This document shows positions 9,037 to 18,691 of a DNA stretch of 48,791 nt, piece by piece. Position 1 is the first letter of the stretch. Each line of letters starts with the position of its first letter. The notes under the pieces were generated by a model. That model searched no databases, was not told the DNA's origin, and saw only the letters and a program-made list of their open reading frames with translations. The stretch spans positions 1-48,791 of the forward strand of contig JAFCCM010000008.1 of NCBI GenBank assembly GCA_017610225.1. The letters are read 5' to 3'. The translations under genes and the position numbers were made by a program. Source of the DNA: Candidatus Aenigmatarchaeota archaeon (lineage in GTDB: Archaea > Aenigmatarchaeota > Aenigmatarchaeia > CG10238-14).

Positions 9037-10587
9037 ATGAGTGATAAAATGGTAGATGTACTATATATTCATCCATATTTTCATTATGATTACAGGAGTA
9101 TACCTTATGGTTTGATAGGTATAATGAATTCCTTGAATTGTAGTAAAATTGGAAAGTATTATTTTGAAGTTAAAGTAGAGGATATTAAATCTTCAAAAAT
9201 TATTATGATGGATGCCCATTGGTTATATGTTATTGGTTTTTTGGAAGAATATATAAAATTATTGAAAAAAATCAATCCTGATGTAAAAATAATTATTGGT
9301 GGTATTACTGCTAATACATATAAAGATTTTCTTATTAAATGGGGAGCAGATTTTGTTGTATTGGGTGATTCTACAATCCCAACTAAATCTTTAGTTAAAA
9401 GTTTATTAGAAAATAGAACAAAGGAATATATCAAATATAACATACCGAATATTTATTCTGAATTAGGACAAAGCCCAATTACATATTATTTGAACTCTGA
9501 TGATTTTGGAAAGATAAACTACATTGACATTGATTGGTTTCCAAGATATCAGAAATTTGTCAGACATTTTCAAAAAGAAAGAGAAATAGAGTTTGACAGA
9601 CAAGTATTTATGTTTCCTCATATCTTCTTTTATAAAGGTTGCATATATGATTGTGAGAATTGTGATGGCTCTAGGTCTTCTTGTATGAGACTTTATAAGA
9701 GAAATATAGTTAAGAAAAAAATAAAAGATTTAAAAAAAGAATTTCGGATATTAGAAAATAAAGGGTATTCAACAGTCTCTACATTCAGTGATCCTTTCAT
9801 GGTTTTTTCTCAAAAGGAAATCATGAAAATATTCTCTAAAAAGTACGATTTTAATTTTGTTGGAGGAGATATTTATTCACTTCCTGATTTTTCATTAATA
9901 AAATACATTTTAGGAAAAGTTAACAAATATCATTTATGTTTTATCATTAGAGATGACGAATTTATTAATGGTTTTTACAAAAGAAAAATAAAATATCTTA
10001 ATGAATTATCTGAATATTTTAAAGACGAGATTAATTCTGGGAAGTTAAAATTATGGACTTTTAATAATGGAAGAAAATTCAAAAGAGAGATAGATATATT
10101 TGGAATAAGGTTTTTTGGTTGTATGGAGTGGCAAATAGATAAACCAAAATCTTATGAAAATAATAAAGAACTTCTAATTAAATATAAAAATAAGTTTTTA
10201 AAGAACTCAATGACTTATCTAATTTATAAATCTTTTGATATAAAATTGAAATTCAGGGAATATGAAGAAATTTTATTAAATCTAAGAAATTTTAATACAA
10301 TTAATGATTTTTATTTTAATTATATTTCAGAGAACAAAGTAAAGAAAAGACGAGCTATTATTCGTTTTGGTTTAAACGGTATAATTCTAGAAGATGAATT
10401 CAATAGTAACAAATTTAAAAAATTTTATTTGACATATAAGGACAGTAAATTGAAAAATGAAATAATATTCAAAAATAATGGTGTAAACCGAATTTTATTT
10501 AATAGACTTTTCTTTAAACGATATTCAGATTCACCATCATTTTTATCAAATCCAGTATTTGATTCATTTCAAATAGTTAATAAATAA
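9037..10587 (+). CDS. B12-binding radical SAM protein, substrate unknown
   Basis: 516 residues. The first 130 residues have a cobalamin-binding Rossmann-like layout, with IIIGGITANTYKDFL near 86-100 and GADFVVLGD at 103-111. The radical SAM cluster is C202-x3-C206-x2-C209 (GCIYDCENCDG). It lacks the His of the classical DxHxxG motif, so cobalamin binding may be absent or base-off. The C-terminal 200 residues are Lys/Phe/Asn-rich and match nothing I know. A TATA-like GATATAAAG lies 10-20 bp before the ATG. It sits between aroA and aroC, so a substrate derived from the shikimate pathway, or only a shared transcript, are both possible. Confidence 0.75.
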   Translation: MSDKMVDVLYIHPYFHYDYRSIPYGLIGIMNSLNCSKIGKYYFEVKVEDIKSSKIIMMDAHWLYVIGFLEEYIKLLKKINPDVKIIIGGITANTYKDFLIKWGADFVVLGDSTIPTKSLVKSLLENRTKEYIKYNIPNIYSELGQSPITYYLNSDDFGKINYIDIDWFPRYQKFVRHFQKEREIEFDRQVFMFPHIFFYKGCIYDCENCDGSRSSCMRLYKRNIVKKKIKDLKKEFRILENKGYSTVSTFSDPFMVFSQKEIMKIFSKKYDFNFVGGDIYSLPDFSLIKYILGKVNKYHLCFIIRDDEFINGFYKRKIKYLNELSEYFKDEINSGKLKLWTFNNGRKFKREIDIFGIRFFGCMEWQIDKPKSYENNKELLIKYKNKFLKNSMTYLIYKSFDIKLKFREYEEILLNLRNFNTINDFYFNYISENKVKKRRAIIRFGLNGIILEDEFNSNKFKKFYLTYKDSKLKNEIIFKNNGVNRILFNRLFFKRYSDSPSFLSNPVFDSFQIVNK

Positions 10588-10620
10588 ATTAAAAATTAAA
10601 TTATTTACTAGGGGAAATAA

Positions 10621-11721
10621 ATGAGCGGCAATAGTTTTGGTAAATTTTTTAAAATAACAAATTTTGGAGAAAGTCATGGTAAATATATAGGTGTTGTTAT
10701 TGATGGATGTCCACCTGGTTTAGAAGTATCAGAGAAGTATATACAAAAGGAATTAGATAAGAGGAAGCCAGGTCAAAGTGATATAGCAACGACTAGAAAA
10801 GAACAAGATGAAGTTGAGATAATTTCTGGAATTTTTAATGGACACACAACTGGTGCATCTTTGTGTATGTTGGTAAAGAACAAGGATATTGATTCTACTT
10901 ATTATGAAAATATAAAATTCACACCAAGACCTGGACATGCTGACTATACTGCTTATGTAAAATATAATGGTTTTAATGATTATAGGGGTGGAGGAATATT
11001 TTCAGGAAGAATTACAGTTGGGTTTGTAATGGCTGGGGCTGTTGCAAAGAAATTGTTAAAATTATTGAAAATAGAGGTAATTGCCCACACGGTTGAAATA
11101 GCTGGAATTAAATCTAAAGAAGTAAATTTTGATGAAATTAGAAAAAATATTAATAAGAATGTTGTTAAAACAGGGGATTCAAAAATTGCTGAAAAAATGA
11201 TAAAGAAAATAAAGGAGATAAGTAAAGAGGGAAATAGTGTAGGTGGGATAATAGAGGGAATAGTTTTAAATACTCCGATTGGTTTGGGAGAACCTGTTTT
11301 CGATAGTTTAGAAAGTGATATATCAAAAGCCTTATTTTCAATACCTGGGGTAAAAGGTGTAGAATTTGGATCTGGTTTTAAGGGTACAAAATTAAAAGGT
11401 TCAGAAAACAATGATGATTTCACAATTAAAGATAATCAAATAATCACTAAAACCAACAATTCCGGAGGGATTTTAGGTGGTATAAGTAATGGTATGCCAA
11501 TAATTTGTAGAGTTGCTGTGAAACCAACACCTTCTATATCTAAACTCCAAAAGACAATTGATTTGAGAAAAATGAAAGAAACTGAATTAAAAATTAAGGG
11601 TAGATATGACCCTTGTATTGTTCCCAGGGCAGTTCCAGTCGTTGAATCTATGATTGCAGTTGTTCTTGCAGACCATCTTATTAGATCTGGTATTATACCT
11701 AAAAACTTGTCAAAATTATGA
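10621..11721 (+). CDS. aroC: chorismate synthase
   Basis: Converts EPSP to chorismate with reduced FMN. 366 residues with the family signatures GESHGKYIGVVIDGCPPGL near the start, RPGHADYTAYVKY, the YRGGGIFSGRITVGFV motif, NNSGGILGGISNG and a final PVVESMIAVVLADH. The Shine-Dalgarno-like AGGGGAAATAA directly precedes the ATG. It follows the B12 radical SAM gene by 33 bp and is followed by mobA after 45 bp. With aroA, aroE, aroK and DAHP synthase it supplies most of the route to chorismate. Confidence 0.96.
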   Translation: MSGNSFGKFFKITNFGESHGKYIGVVIDGCPPGLEVSEKYIQKELDKRKPGQSDIATTRKEQDEVEIISGIFNGHTTGASLCMLVKNKDIDSTYYENIKFTPRPGHADYTAYVKYNGFNDYRGGGIFSGRITVGFVMAGAVAKKLLKLLKIEVIAHTVEIAGIKSKEVNFDEIRKNINKNVVKTGDSKIAEKMIKKIKEISKEGNSVGGIIEGIVLNTPIGLGEPVFDSLESDISKALFSIPGVKGVEFGSGFKGTKLKGSENNDDFTIKDNQIITKTNNSGGILGGISNGMPIICRVAVKPTPSISKLQKTIDLRKMKETELKIKGRYDPCIVPRAVPVVESMIAVVLADHLIRSGIIPKNLSKL

Positions 11722-11766
11722 TTATTTCCATTCTATTTTTAATTTTATAACTTAAAAAATTGTTAT

Positions 11767-12348
11767 ATGAAGGCTGATTGTGTGATTCTCTCTGGTGGAA
11801 AATCCTCTAGGATGTTAAGAGATAAGGCTTTTTTAAAATTTAAGGGAAAACCATTGGTAGAATATGCTATTAATCTTTCAGTAAAGATATTTCCTCATAT
11901 TTTAGTCTCTGTTAAAAATGATGAGCAAAAACAAAAAATAGAGAGAATAACAAGTGACGTTGAAATTATAAAAGATGAACAGAAAAACTATTCACCAATG
12001 ATAGGTATTAAATCAATTCTAAAACATCTGAAACACGATAATATATTTATTTTATCATGTGATATGCCTTTTATTCAGGAAACTACAATTAATAGATTGC
12101 TTTCCAGATTTGATAGAAATATTGATTGTATCGTCTACAAATCGACAAAAAAATATTATGAACCATTCTGCGCTCTTTATAATAAGAATATTTTCAATCG
12201 AGTAGACAATAATGATAGTTTCCAAAAAATTATAAATAATGTGAATAAAAAAATCGTGATACCGATAAAAGGGAATGAAATTGAATTCTTTAATATAAAT
12301 ACCAATGAAGATCTAAAACTAGCTGTTGAGTTATCCCAATTTAGGTAA
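11767..12348 (+). CDS. mobA: molybdenum cofactor guanylyltransferase
   Basis: Adds GMP to molybdopterin to make the guanine dinucleotide form of the cofactor. 193 residues with a nucleotidyltransferase Rossmann start, ILSGGKSSRM at 7-16 followed by DKAFLKFKGKPLVEY, the metal-binding ILSCDMPF near 98-105, and CALYNKN. The length fits MobA. There is no Shine-Dalgarno; ATAACTTAAAAAATTG upstream may be a promoter for a leaderless message. The molybdopterin oxidoreductase lies about 240 bp downstream, which supports the assignment. Confidence 0.88.
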   Translation: MKADCVILSGGKSSRMLRDKAFLKFKGKPLVEYAINLSVKIFPHILVSVKNDEQKQKIERITSDVEIIKDEQKNYSPMIGIKSILKHLKHDNIFILSCDMPFIQETTINRLLSRFDRNIDCIVYKSTKKYYEPFCALYNKNIFNRVDNNDSFQKIINNVNKKIVIPIKGNEIEFFNINTNEDLKLAVELSQFR

Positions 12349-12513
12349 AATTCCTATTTTTTCTAATAAAAACCATACAGTCATTAATAATAATAAAATT
12401 GTTACTATCATAAAATTAGATGTTAAAGAAAAATTATGTGTCAAAAAACCTTTTATTATCTTATAACATAGATAAAAAACTAGAAAATCTTTTATGAAAG
12501 ATCTGAAGACCAT
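12331..12513 (-). CDS. possible small membrane protein
   Basis: A 60-residue minus-strand frame between mobA and the molybdopterin oxidoreductase, overlapping the 3' end of mobA by 18 bp. It has two hydrophobic stretches (about 10-26 and 33-52) separated by a polar turn. No Shine-Dalgarno is visible and no family is recognised. It fills an otherwise empty gap, but AT-rich DNA readily yields such hydrophobic frames, so it could be spurious. Confidence 0.35.
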   Translation of the reverse strand: MVFRSFIKDFLVFYLCYKIIKGFLTHNFSLTSNFMIVTILLLLMTVWFLLEKIGILPKLG

Positions 12514-12585
12514 AAAAACTCTTTATTTCTATTGATAAATAGTTATTTATAGAATTGGAAATTGTGCTATTTAGCAGGTAATTTT

Positions 12586-14664
12586 ATGTCAAAAATTAAA
12601 ATTTTTAAAAGTGCTTGTAGAATGTGTCATGGGGGGTGTGGCGTGTTACTTCATGTTAAGAATGGAGAGATTATAAAGATTGAAGGTAATCCAGATTCTC
12701 CACTGAGTGAAGGAACATTGTGTCCAAAAGGAAGAGCGAGTCTAGAACATTTATATAACCCAAATAGATTGAAATATCCATTAAGAAGAAAAGGTAATAG
12801 AGGAGAAGGTAAATGGGAAAGAATTAGTTGGGATATAGCTTTAGATACTATTTCTGATAAATTGAAAGAAATCAAAAAAGATTACGGTCCAGAGTCTGTA
12901 GTTCTTGGACAAGGTACAGGAAGACATCATTATGGATTTGTTATTGAGTTTGCTCATGAGTTTGGTACTCCAAATTGGACAGAACCTGGTTTAGCTCAAT
13001 GTTTTTTACCAAGAGCAACGGCAAGTAATCTGACCTATGGTGGATTATCTGTATGTGATTATTATGGTAAAGTAAATCCCAAGTGTATTTTGGCATGGGG
13101 CCATAATCCGATAAATTCAGGACCTGATGGTGAACTTGGTTATAGATTTTTGAAGGCATTGAAGAAAGGAAGTAAATTAATAACGATTGACCCAAGAAAA
13201 ACTGAGACAGTTAAAAAATCTGATTTATGGCTTCAAATAAGACCTGGGACAGATGATGCATTAGCATTAGCTATGATAAATGTTATAATAGAACAAAAAC
13301 TTTATGATAGAGATTTTGTAGAAAAATGGACAATAGGTTTTGATAGATTAAAAGAACATATCAAAGAATATACACCCGAATGGGCTGAGAAGATAACATG
13401 GATAAAAGCAGAAGATATCAAAAAAGCTGCTAAAATATATGCAAAAGAAAAACCTTCCTGTATTGAATGGGGAGTTGCTATTGAACATACACCTAATTCT
13501 TTACAAACATGTAGAGCTATTGCTATTCTAAGAGCTTTAACTGGTAATTTAGATATACCAGGTGGAGAAATTTTTAATAATATACCTTTGGAGAATTTTC
13601 CTCAATTTTGGGATTCTAAAAAAAATATGAGACAACCATTAGGTAATTATAAGTTATTAGGAGCAGCACATTTTCCAACTTTATTAAAGGCTATTAATAC
13701 AGGAAAACCTTATCCAATTAAAGCTTTCTTGGTTTTCGGTAACAATACTTTGGTGAGTTATGCTAATTCAAAGGAAGTATATAATTCTTTGATGAACTTA
13801 GATTTTTTTGTTGTAACTGATATATATATGACTCCTACCGCAGAACTGGCTGATGTTGTTTTGCCAGCTGCTACATGGTTAGAGTTTGATCAAATTTTAG
13901 CCGTTCCTTTTGGATCTCCTAAAGCTATATTATCTCAACAAAAAATTCTAGAAATGTATGAATCTAAACAAGATGAATGGATATTAATTCAATTAGCGAA
14001 GAGATTGGGGTTGCCTTTAGGAAGGTTAAAATTGAAGACTATACTGGATTATCAATTAAGTCCTTTGAACTTAAATTTTGATAAATTGAAAGAAAGAGGA
14101 CATGTATTTTTTGAAACAGAATATAAAAAATATAGAAAATTTGGTTTTAACACACCTTCTGGTAAAGTTGAATTTTATTCATCTATATTACGTAATTATG
14201 GATTTAATGCTCTTCCTATATATAAAGAACCACCAGAAAGTCCAGTGAGTAAGCCAGATTTAAAAAAGAAATACCCTTTAATTCTAACTACAGGTGGTAG
14301 ATCTTTACAATTTTTTCATTCGGAAGGAAGACAAATAAAATCTTTGAGAAAAGCGCATCCTGATCCATTAGTTGAAGTTAATCCAAAAACTGCGAAGAAA
14401 TATAATATAAAAGAAGGAGATTGGGTGTATATAGAAACTTTGAGAGGAAGGATAAAACAGAAAGTCAAATTAAATGATGGGATTCATCAAAAAGTTGTGA
14501 ATGCAGAACATGGATGGTGGTTTCCAGAAGACAAAAATGTAAAACACGGAGTTTGGAAATCTAATGTTAATGTTCTTACTAATAATAAACCACCTTATGA
14601 TCCAGCTGTTGGAACTTATCAATTGAGAGCATTAATGTGTAGAATATATCCATTGGATCAGTGA
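12586..14664 (+). CDS. molybdopterin (bis-MGD) oxidoreductase, DMSO reductase family
   Basis: 692 residues. The N-terminal 4Fe-4S site is C11-x2-C14-x3-C18-x27-C46 (CRMCHGGCGV, LCPKGR). AQCFLPRATAS (Cys139) sits where the metal-ligating residue of this family usually lies, so Cys139 is a candidate Mo/W ligand. IDPRKTET and RPGTDDALALAM are typical of the central domain, and the C-terminal molydopterin-dinucleotide-binding domain has LILTTGGRS. The ATG at 12586 is preferred over a TTG at 12562 since AGGTAATTTT precedes it. No iron-sulfur or membrane-anchor partner is adjacent, so it may act alone in the cytoplasm; no Tat signal is visible. mobA nearby would supply cofactor. Thiosulfate/polysulfide reductase-like or acetylene-hydratase-like activity are options; the substrate cannot be read from sequence. 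Confidence 0.88.
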   Translation: MSKIKIFKSACRMCHGGCGVLLHVKNGEIIKIEGNPDSPLSEGTLCPKGRASLEHLYNPNRLKYPLRRKGNRGEGKWERISWDIALDTISDKLKEIKKDYGPESVVLGQGTGRHHYGFVIEFAHEFGTPNWTEPGLAQCFLPRATASNLTYGGLSVCDYYGKVNPKCILAWGHNPINSGPDGELGYRFLKALKKGSKLITIDPRKTETVKKSDLWLQIRPGTDDALALAMINVIIEQKLYDRDFVEKWTIGFDRLKEHIKEYTPEWAEKITWIKAEDIKKAAKIYAKEKPSCIEWGVAIEHTPNSLQTCRAIAILRALTGNLDIPGGEIFNNIPLENFPQFWDSKKNMRQPLGNYKLLGAAHFPTLLKAINTGKPYPIKAFLVFGNNTLVSYANSKEVYNSLMNLDFFVVTDIYMTPTAELADVVLPAATWLEFDQILAVPFGSPKAILSQQKILEMYESKQDEWILIQLAKRLGLPLGRLKLKTILDYQLSPLNLNFDKLKERGHVFFETEYKKYRKFGFNTPSGKVEFYSSILRNYGFNALPIYKEPPESPVSKPDLKKKYPLILTTGGRSLQFFHSEGRQIKSLRKAHPDPLVEVNPKTAKKYNIKEGDWVYIETLRGRIKQKVKLNDGIHQKVVNAEHGWWFPEDKNVKHGVWKSNVNVLTNNKPPYDPAVGTYQLRALMCRIYPLDQ

Positions 14665-14684
14665 GTTTGAATTGTAACAATATT

Positions 14685-15554
14685 TCATAATATAATTTCT
14701 GTTGGTTCAAAAACAATTCTGTCAAAAATTTTAATATTCTTAGGAAGTAGATTGTTACAATAAAATTGTGTATTTCCTTTTAAAAATAAACGAACATTAT
14801 TGACTACATGACTATAGTGAGATTTAAGACATTCTTTATTACAAGGATTCTTTCCTCTAATATACGCTTTTTTTGAATAATAAGAATGGGCTTTACAGAA
14901 TCTTGTTAGTGTAACAGGAACAAATGGATAATAAAGTGATTTTTTAATATCAAAGTCAATATTAATACCTTGATATACATTATCTAATTCAATTCGCGAA
15001 ATTTTATTTTTAAGAATGAAGTTTTTCAATAAATCTGTGCAATCCATTGAACACTCTTTTATTATTAATTTTGTATCTTCATTTAAATTAAGAAAAGAAC
15101 TATCAAATAAATCCTCTATAAAACTTGGATCTTTTTTTTGTTTTGTTAATAATCGCCCCATCGAAAGTTTAAAAGAATATCTTTCCTTTAGAAAATGAAA
15201 AAGGCCCCAATCATTAAATACAATTTCAAACCCATTCATATTTTTCTCTTTGAAAAAAATAAGTAGTTTCTTTATTTTCTTTAAAGCATCTGGAGTTACA
15301 AAAGGTGTTAGAAACGTTAATTTTAATTTATTTTTTTCACAAAAATCTACAACTTTTTTAATTTCTTTTAAGTCAGGAATTAAATTGGTACAAAATTCAG
15401 AGCCAAAGTATATCCTCTCAAATTTGAAGTTTTCAATTTTTGAAAGTTCTTGTAAGTATCTATTCGACTTTATTTTTTCTTGTATTTTAATTATATAATC
15501 ATTTGTAAGTTTATCAAAAAATTCGATGTTACTTATATATAATGCAAATTTCAT
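14685..15554 (-). CDS. U32 family protein, UbiV-like
   Basis: 289 residues from the ATG at 15554, chosen because it starts 2 nt after the stop of the upstream partner and GGAAGTGG precedes it; a longer frame reaches 15584. Four Cys (55, 220, 238, 242: SEFCTN, TRFCKAH, CNKEC) follow the UbiV pattern of one early Cys and a C...Cx3C group near the end, which binds a 4Fe-4S cluster in UbiV. UbiV works with UbiU in oxygen-independent hydroxylation. The neighbour just upstream is UbiU-like, so a heterodimer is likely. The substrate is unknown; no ubiquinone pathway is seen here. Confidence 0.72.
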   Translation of the reverse strand: MKFALYISNIEFFDKLTNDYIIKIQEKIKSNRYLQELSKIENFKFERIYFGSEFCTNLIPDLKEIKKVVDFCEKNKLKLTFLTPFVTPDALKKIKKLLIFFKEKNMNGFEIVFNDWGLFHFLKERYSFKLSMGRLLTKQKKDPSFIEDLFDSSFLNLNEDTKLIIKECSMDCTDLLKNFILKNKISRIELDNVYQGINIDFDIKKSLYYPFVPVTLTRFCKAHSYYSKKAYIRGKNPCNKECLKSHYSHVVNNVRLFLKGNTQFYCNNLLPKNIKIFDRIVFEPTEIIL

Positions 15555-15556
15555 TT

Positions 15557-16564
15557 TTAAACCACTTCCTTTTGAAAATAGCAAGAATCAAGACCATATT
15601 TTTGACATACAATGCCAATTTTTAATGTATTTTCTACGAAAAATTTCTCTCTTTCATTGATATTTATATTTTCTTCGAATTTTTCCACTCCCCCATGAAT
15701 TATTTCACTAATTTTTGAGGAAGTCTTAGATACAAAATCCATCTTTGATTTCGATTTTTTCGCGATTTCTATGACCTTTTTAACAGCGTATAGAGAAGTA
15801 TAAACAATTGGAAAAGGATATTCTCTACCAGTAAGCTTTAATGAATCAATTCCAATTTTAAGATAGTCGTAAATATTACAAATTCTACATGTAGAGTTTA
15901 TTTTTGGTGGTATTTCTGTATCACTATTTGCTCTAAAAAGATATTCTTTATTACATAATATTGGGATTAGTGGATTTAGTGAATGTATAGAAGAGCAGAA
16001 ACCTTCAATATTAGGACAATTAATGAAAAAATCAATAAAATTTTCAAGTTCAATATTAGGACATTTTTCTCTTATATCTTTCATTTCTTTAGCAAAAATA
16101 GATCTAGGAAATATAATTCTAGAAGCTCCCAATTCTTGATAAAATTTTACAGTTTCTGAGTTGAATGTAGAAGATAACATACTTATATGAATAGGAATAT
16201 TATCATGTTTTTTTTTCAATTCTAGTATTAAATTCAAGTCAGTAACTATTAGTCCATCTACATTAAGTTTAGAAATTTCTTTAACTTCTTTTAAAACTTG
16301 TTTAAATTGATGTTTACTATAGTTTTCATTTAATGTTACAAGAATCTTTTTTTTCAAACTATGTGCTATTTCCAAAGCTTTTTCTACTTCTGTATAACTT
16401 CTAAAATTACATCTTAAAGAAAGATCGTCCATACATCTCCTGTTATTGTTAAATAATAGAGAAGGAGAATTTAACTGTTTGACCCCACAATAGAATTCAT
16501 CCGCACCTAGATTAGAAAGCGGCTCTATTTCTTTTAGATTCTTTATTGCAACAAGCATATTCAT
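15557..16564 (-). CDS. U32 family protein, UbiU-like
   Basis: 335 residues from the ATG at 16564, which has GGTGA 5 nt upstream; a TTG at 16576 would extend it by 4 codons. The N-terminus has the U32 hallmark GADEFYCGV, followed by NNNRRC. Candidate Fe-S Cys are C183-x6-C190 (NCPNIEGFC), C204 and C226 or C229 (CRIC). The x6 spacing is that of UbiU. It is the first gene of a two-gene unit with the UbiV-like protein. Members of U32 (TrhP, RlhA, UbiUV) carry out hydroxylations for which prephenate has been implicated as donor; that link is taken from the family, not from this sequence. Confidence 0.78.
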   Translation of the reverse strand: MNMLVAIKNLKEIEPLSNLGADEFYCGVKQLNSPSLLFNNNRRCMDDLSLRCNFRSYTEVEKALEIAHSLKKKILVTLNENYSKHQFKQVLKEVKEISKLNVDGLIVTDLNLILELKKKHDNIPIHISMLSSTFNSETVKFYQELGASRIIFPRSIFAKEMKDIREKCPNIELENFIDFFINCPNIEGFCSSIHSLNPLIPILCNKEYLFRANSDTEIPPKINSTCRICNIYDYLKIGIDSLKLTGREYPFPIVYTSLYAVKKVIEIAKKSKSKMDFVSKTSSKISEIIHGGVEKFEENININEREKFFVENTLKIGIVCQKYGLDSCYFQKEVV

Positions 16565-16737
16565 TTGTATCACCAATATGTTAGTTAATAATTTAATAAA
16601 AATATTGATAAATTCAAATTTAAGGAAATGTATAGGATAATATTTAAAAGTTTAATATTTTCTAAAAAGGAGATCTTATATAGAGTGAATAAAAAACCAA
16701 AGAGAATTGAATGAATATAACTCTAAGTTTTTACAGA

Positions 16738-17634
16738 TTAAATTTTTCCTGATTTTTTATTTATAATATTTCTAATACATGAACCTTGATAGTCTTTATC
16801 ATAGTCCACATACTTTTCAATTTTTTTAAAGAAAATATTTCTTATTTCATGAAATCTGTGTTCTAATATATTATTGATTTTTAGATTTCTCATTGGAAAG
16901 CAGTAAGAGACAGATAAATCCGAAAAAACGTCCATAGCAGGACTGCAAAATTTATATGCAAGTCCACAATAATTTTCTATATATTTTATTTCTTCTTTTG
17001 AAAAAATATTTGGTAAACTTACACTAATTCCACAATCTAAATTAACTTTTATTTTGGATTTTTCGGCTTTTTTAATTATTTTCATTATTGGGTCCTTCAT
17101 TTTTTCATAACATTTTGGTTTAATGTATATATTATTTCCTTTTAGGTTTGGTTGAGCAATATCAAATCTAATTTCATTTATTTTATATTTGTTACATAAC
17201 TCAAATATATAGTTAGAATCTTGTTTTGAATTATATAATGTCATGCCAAGGACGATTCTCTTTTTTAAAGATATAAATTTTAGATTTTTCTCTAATTTTT
17301 CTCTGCTTTCTGGTGAATTAGATGCAGAAACATTTATTAGGTAATTGTGAATTATCGGATGAAGTAATATTTTTTTATCTACAAGAACTGTAGCATTGGT
17401 AATTAATAAAGCAGATATTTCTTTTGTATGACATTCATCTAAGAAAGTACATAAATTCTTATGTAAGAATGGTTCTCCTCCAAGAATTCTTATTTGTTTA
17501 ATTCCATTATTTTTACACCAATCTATAATTTTTCTAAAAGAATCTATACTCATTTCATTCTTCTTATTTTTTTTACCAACAAAACAAAAAGGACAATTCT
17601 GATTACAATTTGTAGTAATAATAATATTTAACAT
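16738..17634 (-). CDS. radical SAM protein with SPASM/Twitch-like C-terminus
   Basis: 298 residues. The radical SAM cluster is right at the N-terminus: C10-x3-C14-x2-C17 (CNQNCPFC), with GGEPF at 52-56. The last third has several Cys (LDCGIS, NYCGLAYKFC, SVSYCFPM, GSCIRN), suggesting an auxiliary Fe-S cluster as in SPASM/Twitch peptide-modifying enzymes. It is transcribed away from a plus-strand operon that includes the His-Xaa-Ser repeat protein, with only about 95 bp between the two starts, and lies upstream of the U32 pair on the same strand. A role in peptide or protein modification is plausible. Confidence 0.82.
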   Translation of the reverse strand: MLNIIITTNCNQNCPFCFVGKKNKKNEMSIDSFRKIIDWCKNNGIKQIRILGGEPFLHKNLCTFLDECHTKEISALLITNATVLVDKKILLHPIIHNYLINVSASNSPESREKLEKNLKFISLKKRIVLGMTLYNSKQDSNYIFELCNKYKINEIRFDIAQPNLKGNNIYIKPKCYEKMKDPIMKIIKKAEKSKIKVNLDCGISVSLPNIFSKEEIKYIENYCGLAYKFCSPAMDVFSDLSVSYCFPMRNLKINNILEHRFHEIRNIFFKKIEKYVDYDKDYQGSCIRNIINKKSGKI

Positions 17635-17729
17635 ATTGAAACAACTTAATATACTCTAATATATATTTAATCTAGTTCATAGTTTATTATTAATACACTT
17701 AAATATTTGGAAAATGATAGGTGAAATTA

Positions 17730-18674
17730 ATGAATTTTAAAGAAAGATTTTTTAAACTCGCTTCAAATATCCCTGACTTATCAGATAATAGTTATTTTTT
17801 CTTCTCTTTTTTTTATAATTGGTATGGGAAAAAATTTCCATTGAGAATTGGATGTTGGTATTCAGATAAATCTATTGAAATGTTAGAAGACCCTTCTGTT
17901 ACGAATAATTCAAATTTTTTCTTTCTTTGTGAAGATTTTAAGCAGTTATCTAAACCCAACTTTTCTGATTCTATTTCAAGAAAATTTGACAACCAAAAAT
18001 TTTATTTCGATTATGTTCCAAATCAAGGATTTATCAAAGGGTTAATTGAACCTAACAGGTTTCATGTTTCTTGGGAAAATAAAGATAAAGTTTTTACAGT
18101 TATTGACAAATTATCTCATATAACTGAATTTAATGATTCTGAAATTAATATTCAGAAATTCAAAAAAAATCGAGAAATGAGAAATTTCATTAAAATTCTT
18201 TCAAAGAAACAATCTAAAACTACTTATCCAGAACTTTTTGATTTATTGAATTATCTCCCAGATCAAGTTGATGATTGGGAATTGGTTACTATTCCGTTTT
18301 TAGATTTTCAAACAGTACAAGTTTTAGATGAAAAACATTCTTTTAAGATAGTTCAAGCTAACTATAAAAAATCTGATAGATATTTGAATGTGGGGTTAAC
18401 ATTTGGATGTAATTGCCCCAATAGTGAAATTGAAAATATTCTTGAAAGACCAAAATTTTTAGGTAGAGACTTCTCAAAGATTAAAATAAACAATAAAGAA
18501 GTTTCGAAAAGGAAAGAAGATTTATTCATTAAACTAATATATCTAAATAGGAAGAAAAGATACTCTATTAGTGTTTTTAATAATGAAACTTCTATTAATA
18601 GAAAGAAGCATAAAGATGTAATGAGGAGACTCATGTCTAAAACAATGAATAAATTAAATAATTATAAAATTTGA
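17730..18674 (+). CDS. unknown protein upstream of His-Xaa-Ser repeat protein
   Basis: 314 residues from an ATG with AGGTGA 5 nt upstream; the GTG at 17721 is part of that Shine-Dalgarno. CACTTAAATATT about 25-32 bp before the ATG is a good TATA box. The protein is Phe/Lys/Asn-rich with no signal peptide or membrane span, and has an isolated FGCNCPN motif near residue 225. I recognise no family. The next gene (the repeat protein) begins 17 bp after its stop, so they share a transcript. A maturation, binding or regulatory role for that protein is an inference from position only. Confidence 0.7.
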   Translation: MNFKERFFKLASNIPDLSDNSYFFFSFFYNWYGKKFPLRIGCWYSDKSIEMLEDPSVTNNSNFFFLCEDFKQLSKPNFSDSISRKFDNQKFYFDYVPNQGFIKGLIEPNRFHVSWENKDKVFTVIDKLSHITEFNDSEINIQKFKKNREMRNFIKILSKKQSKTTYPELFDLLNYLPDQVDDWELVTIPFLDFQTVQVLDEKHSFKIVQANYKKSDRYLNVGLTFGCNCPNSEIENILERPKFLGRDFSKIKINNKEVSKRKEDLFIKLIYLNRKKRYSISVFNNETSINRKKHKDVMRRLMSKTMNKLNNYKI

Positions 18675-18691
18675 TAATATTATGTGAAGTT

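Noticed and set aside
12562..12585. TTG start eight codons upstream in the molybdopterin oxidoreductase
   Set aside because: AGGTAATTTT precedes the ATG at 12586, and the TATA box would lie too close to the TTG.
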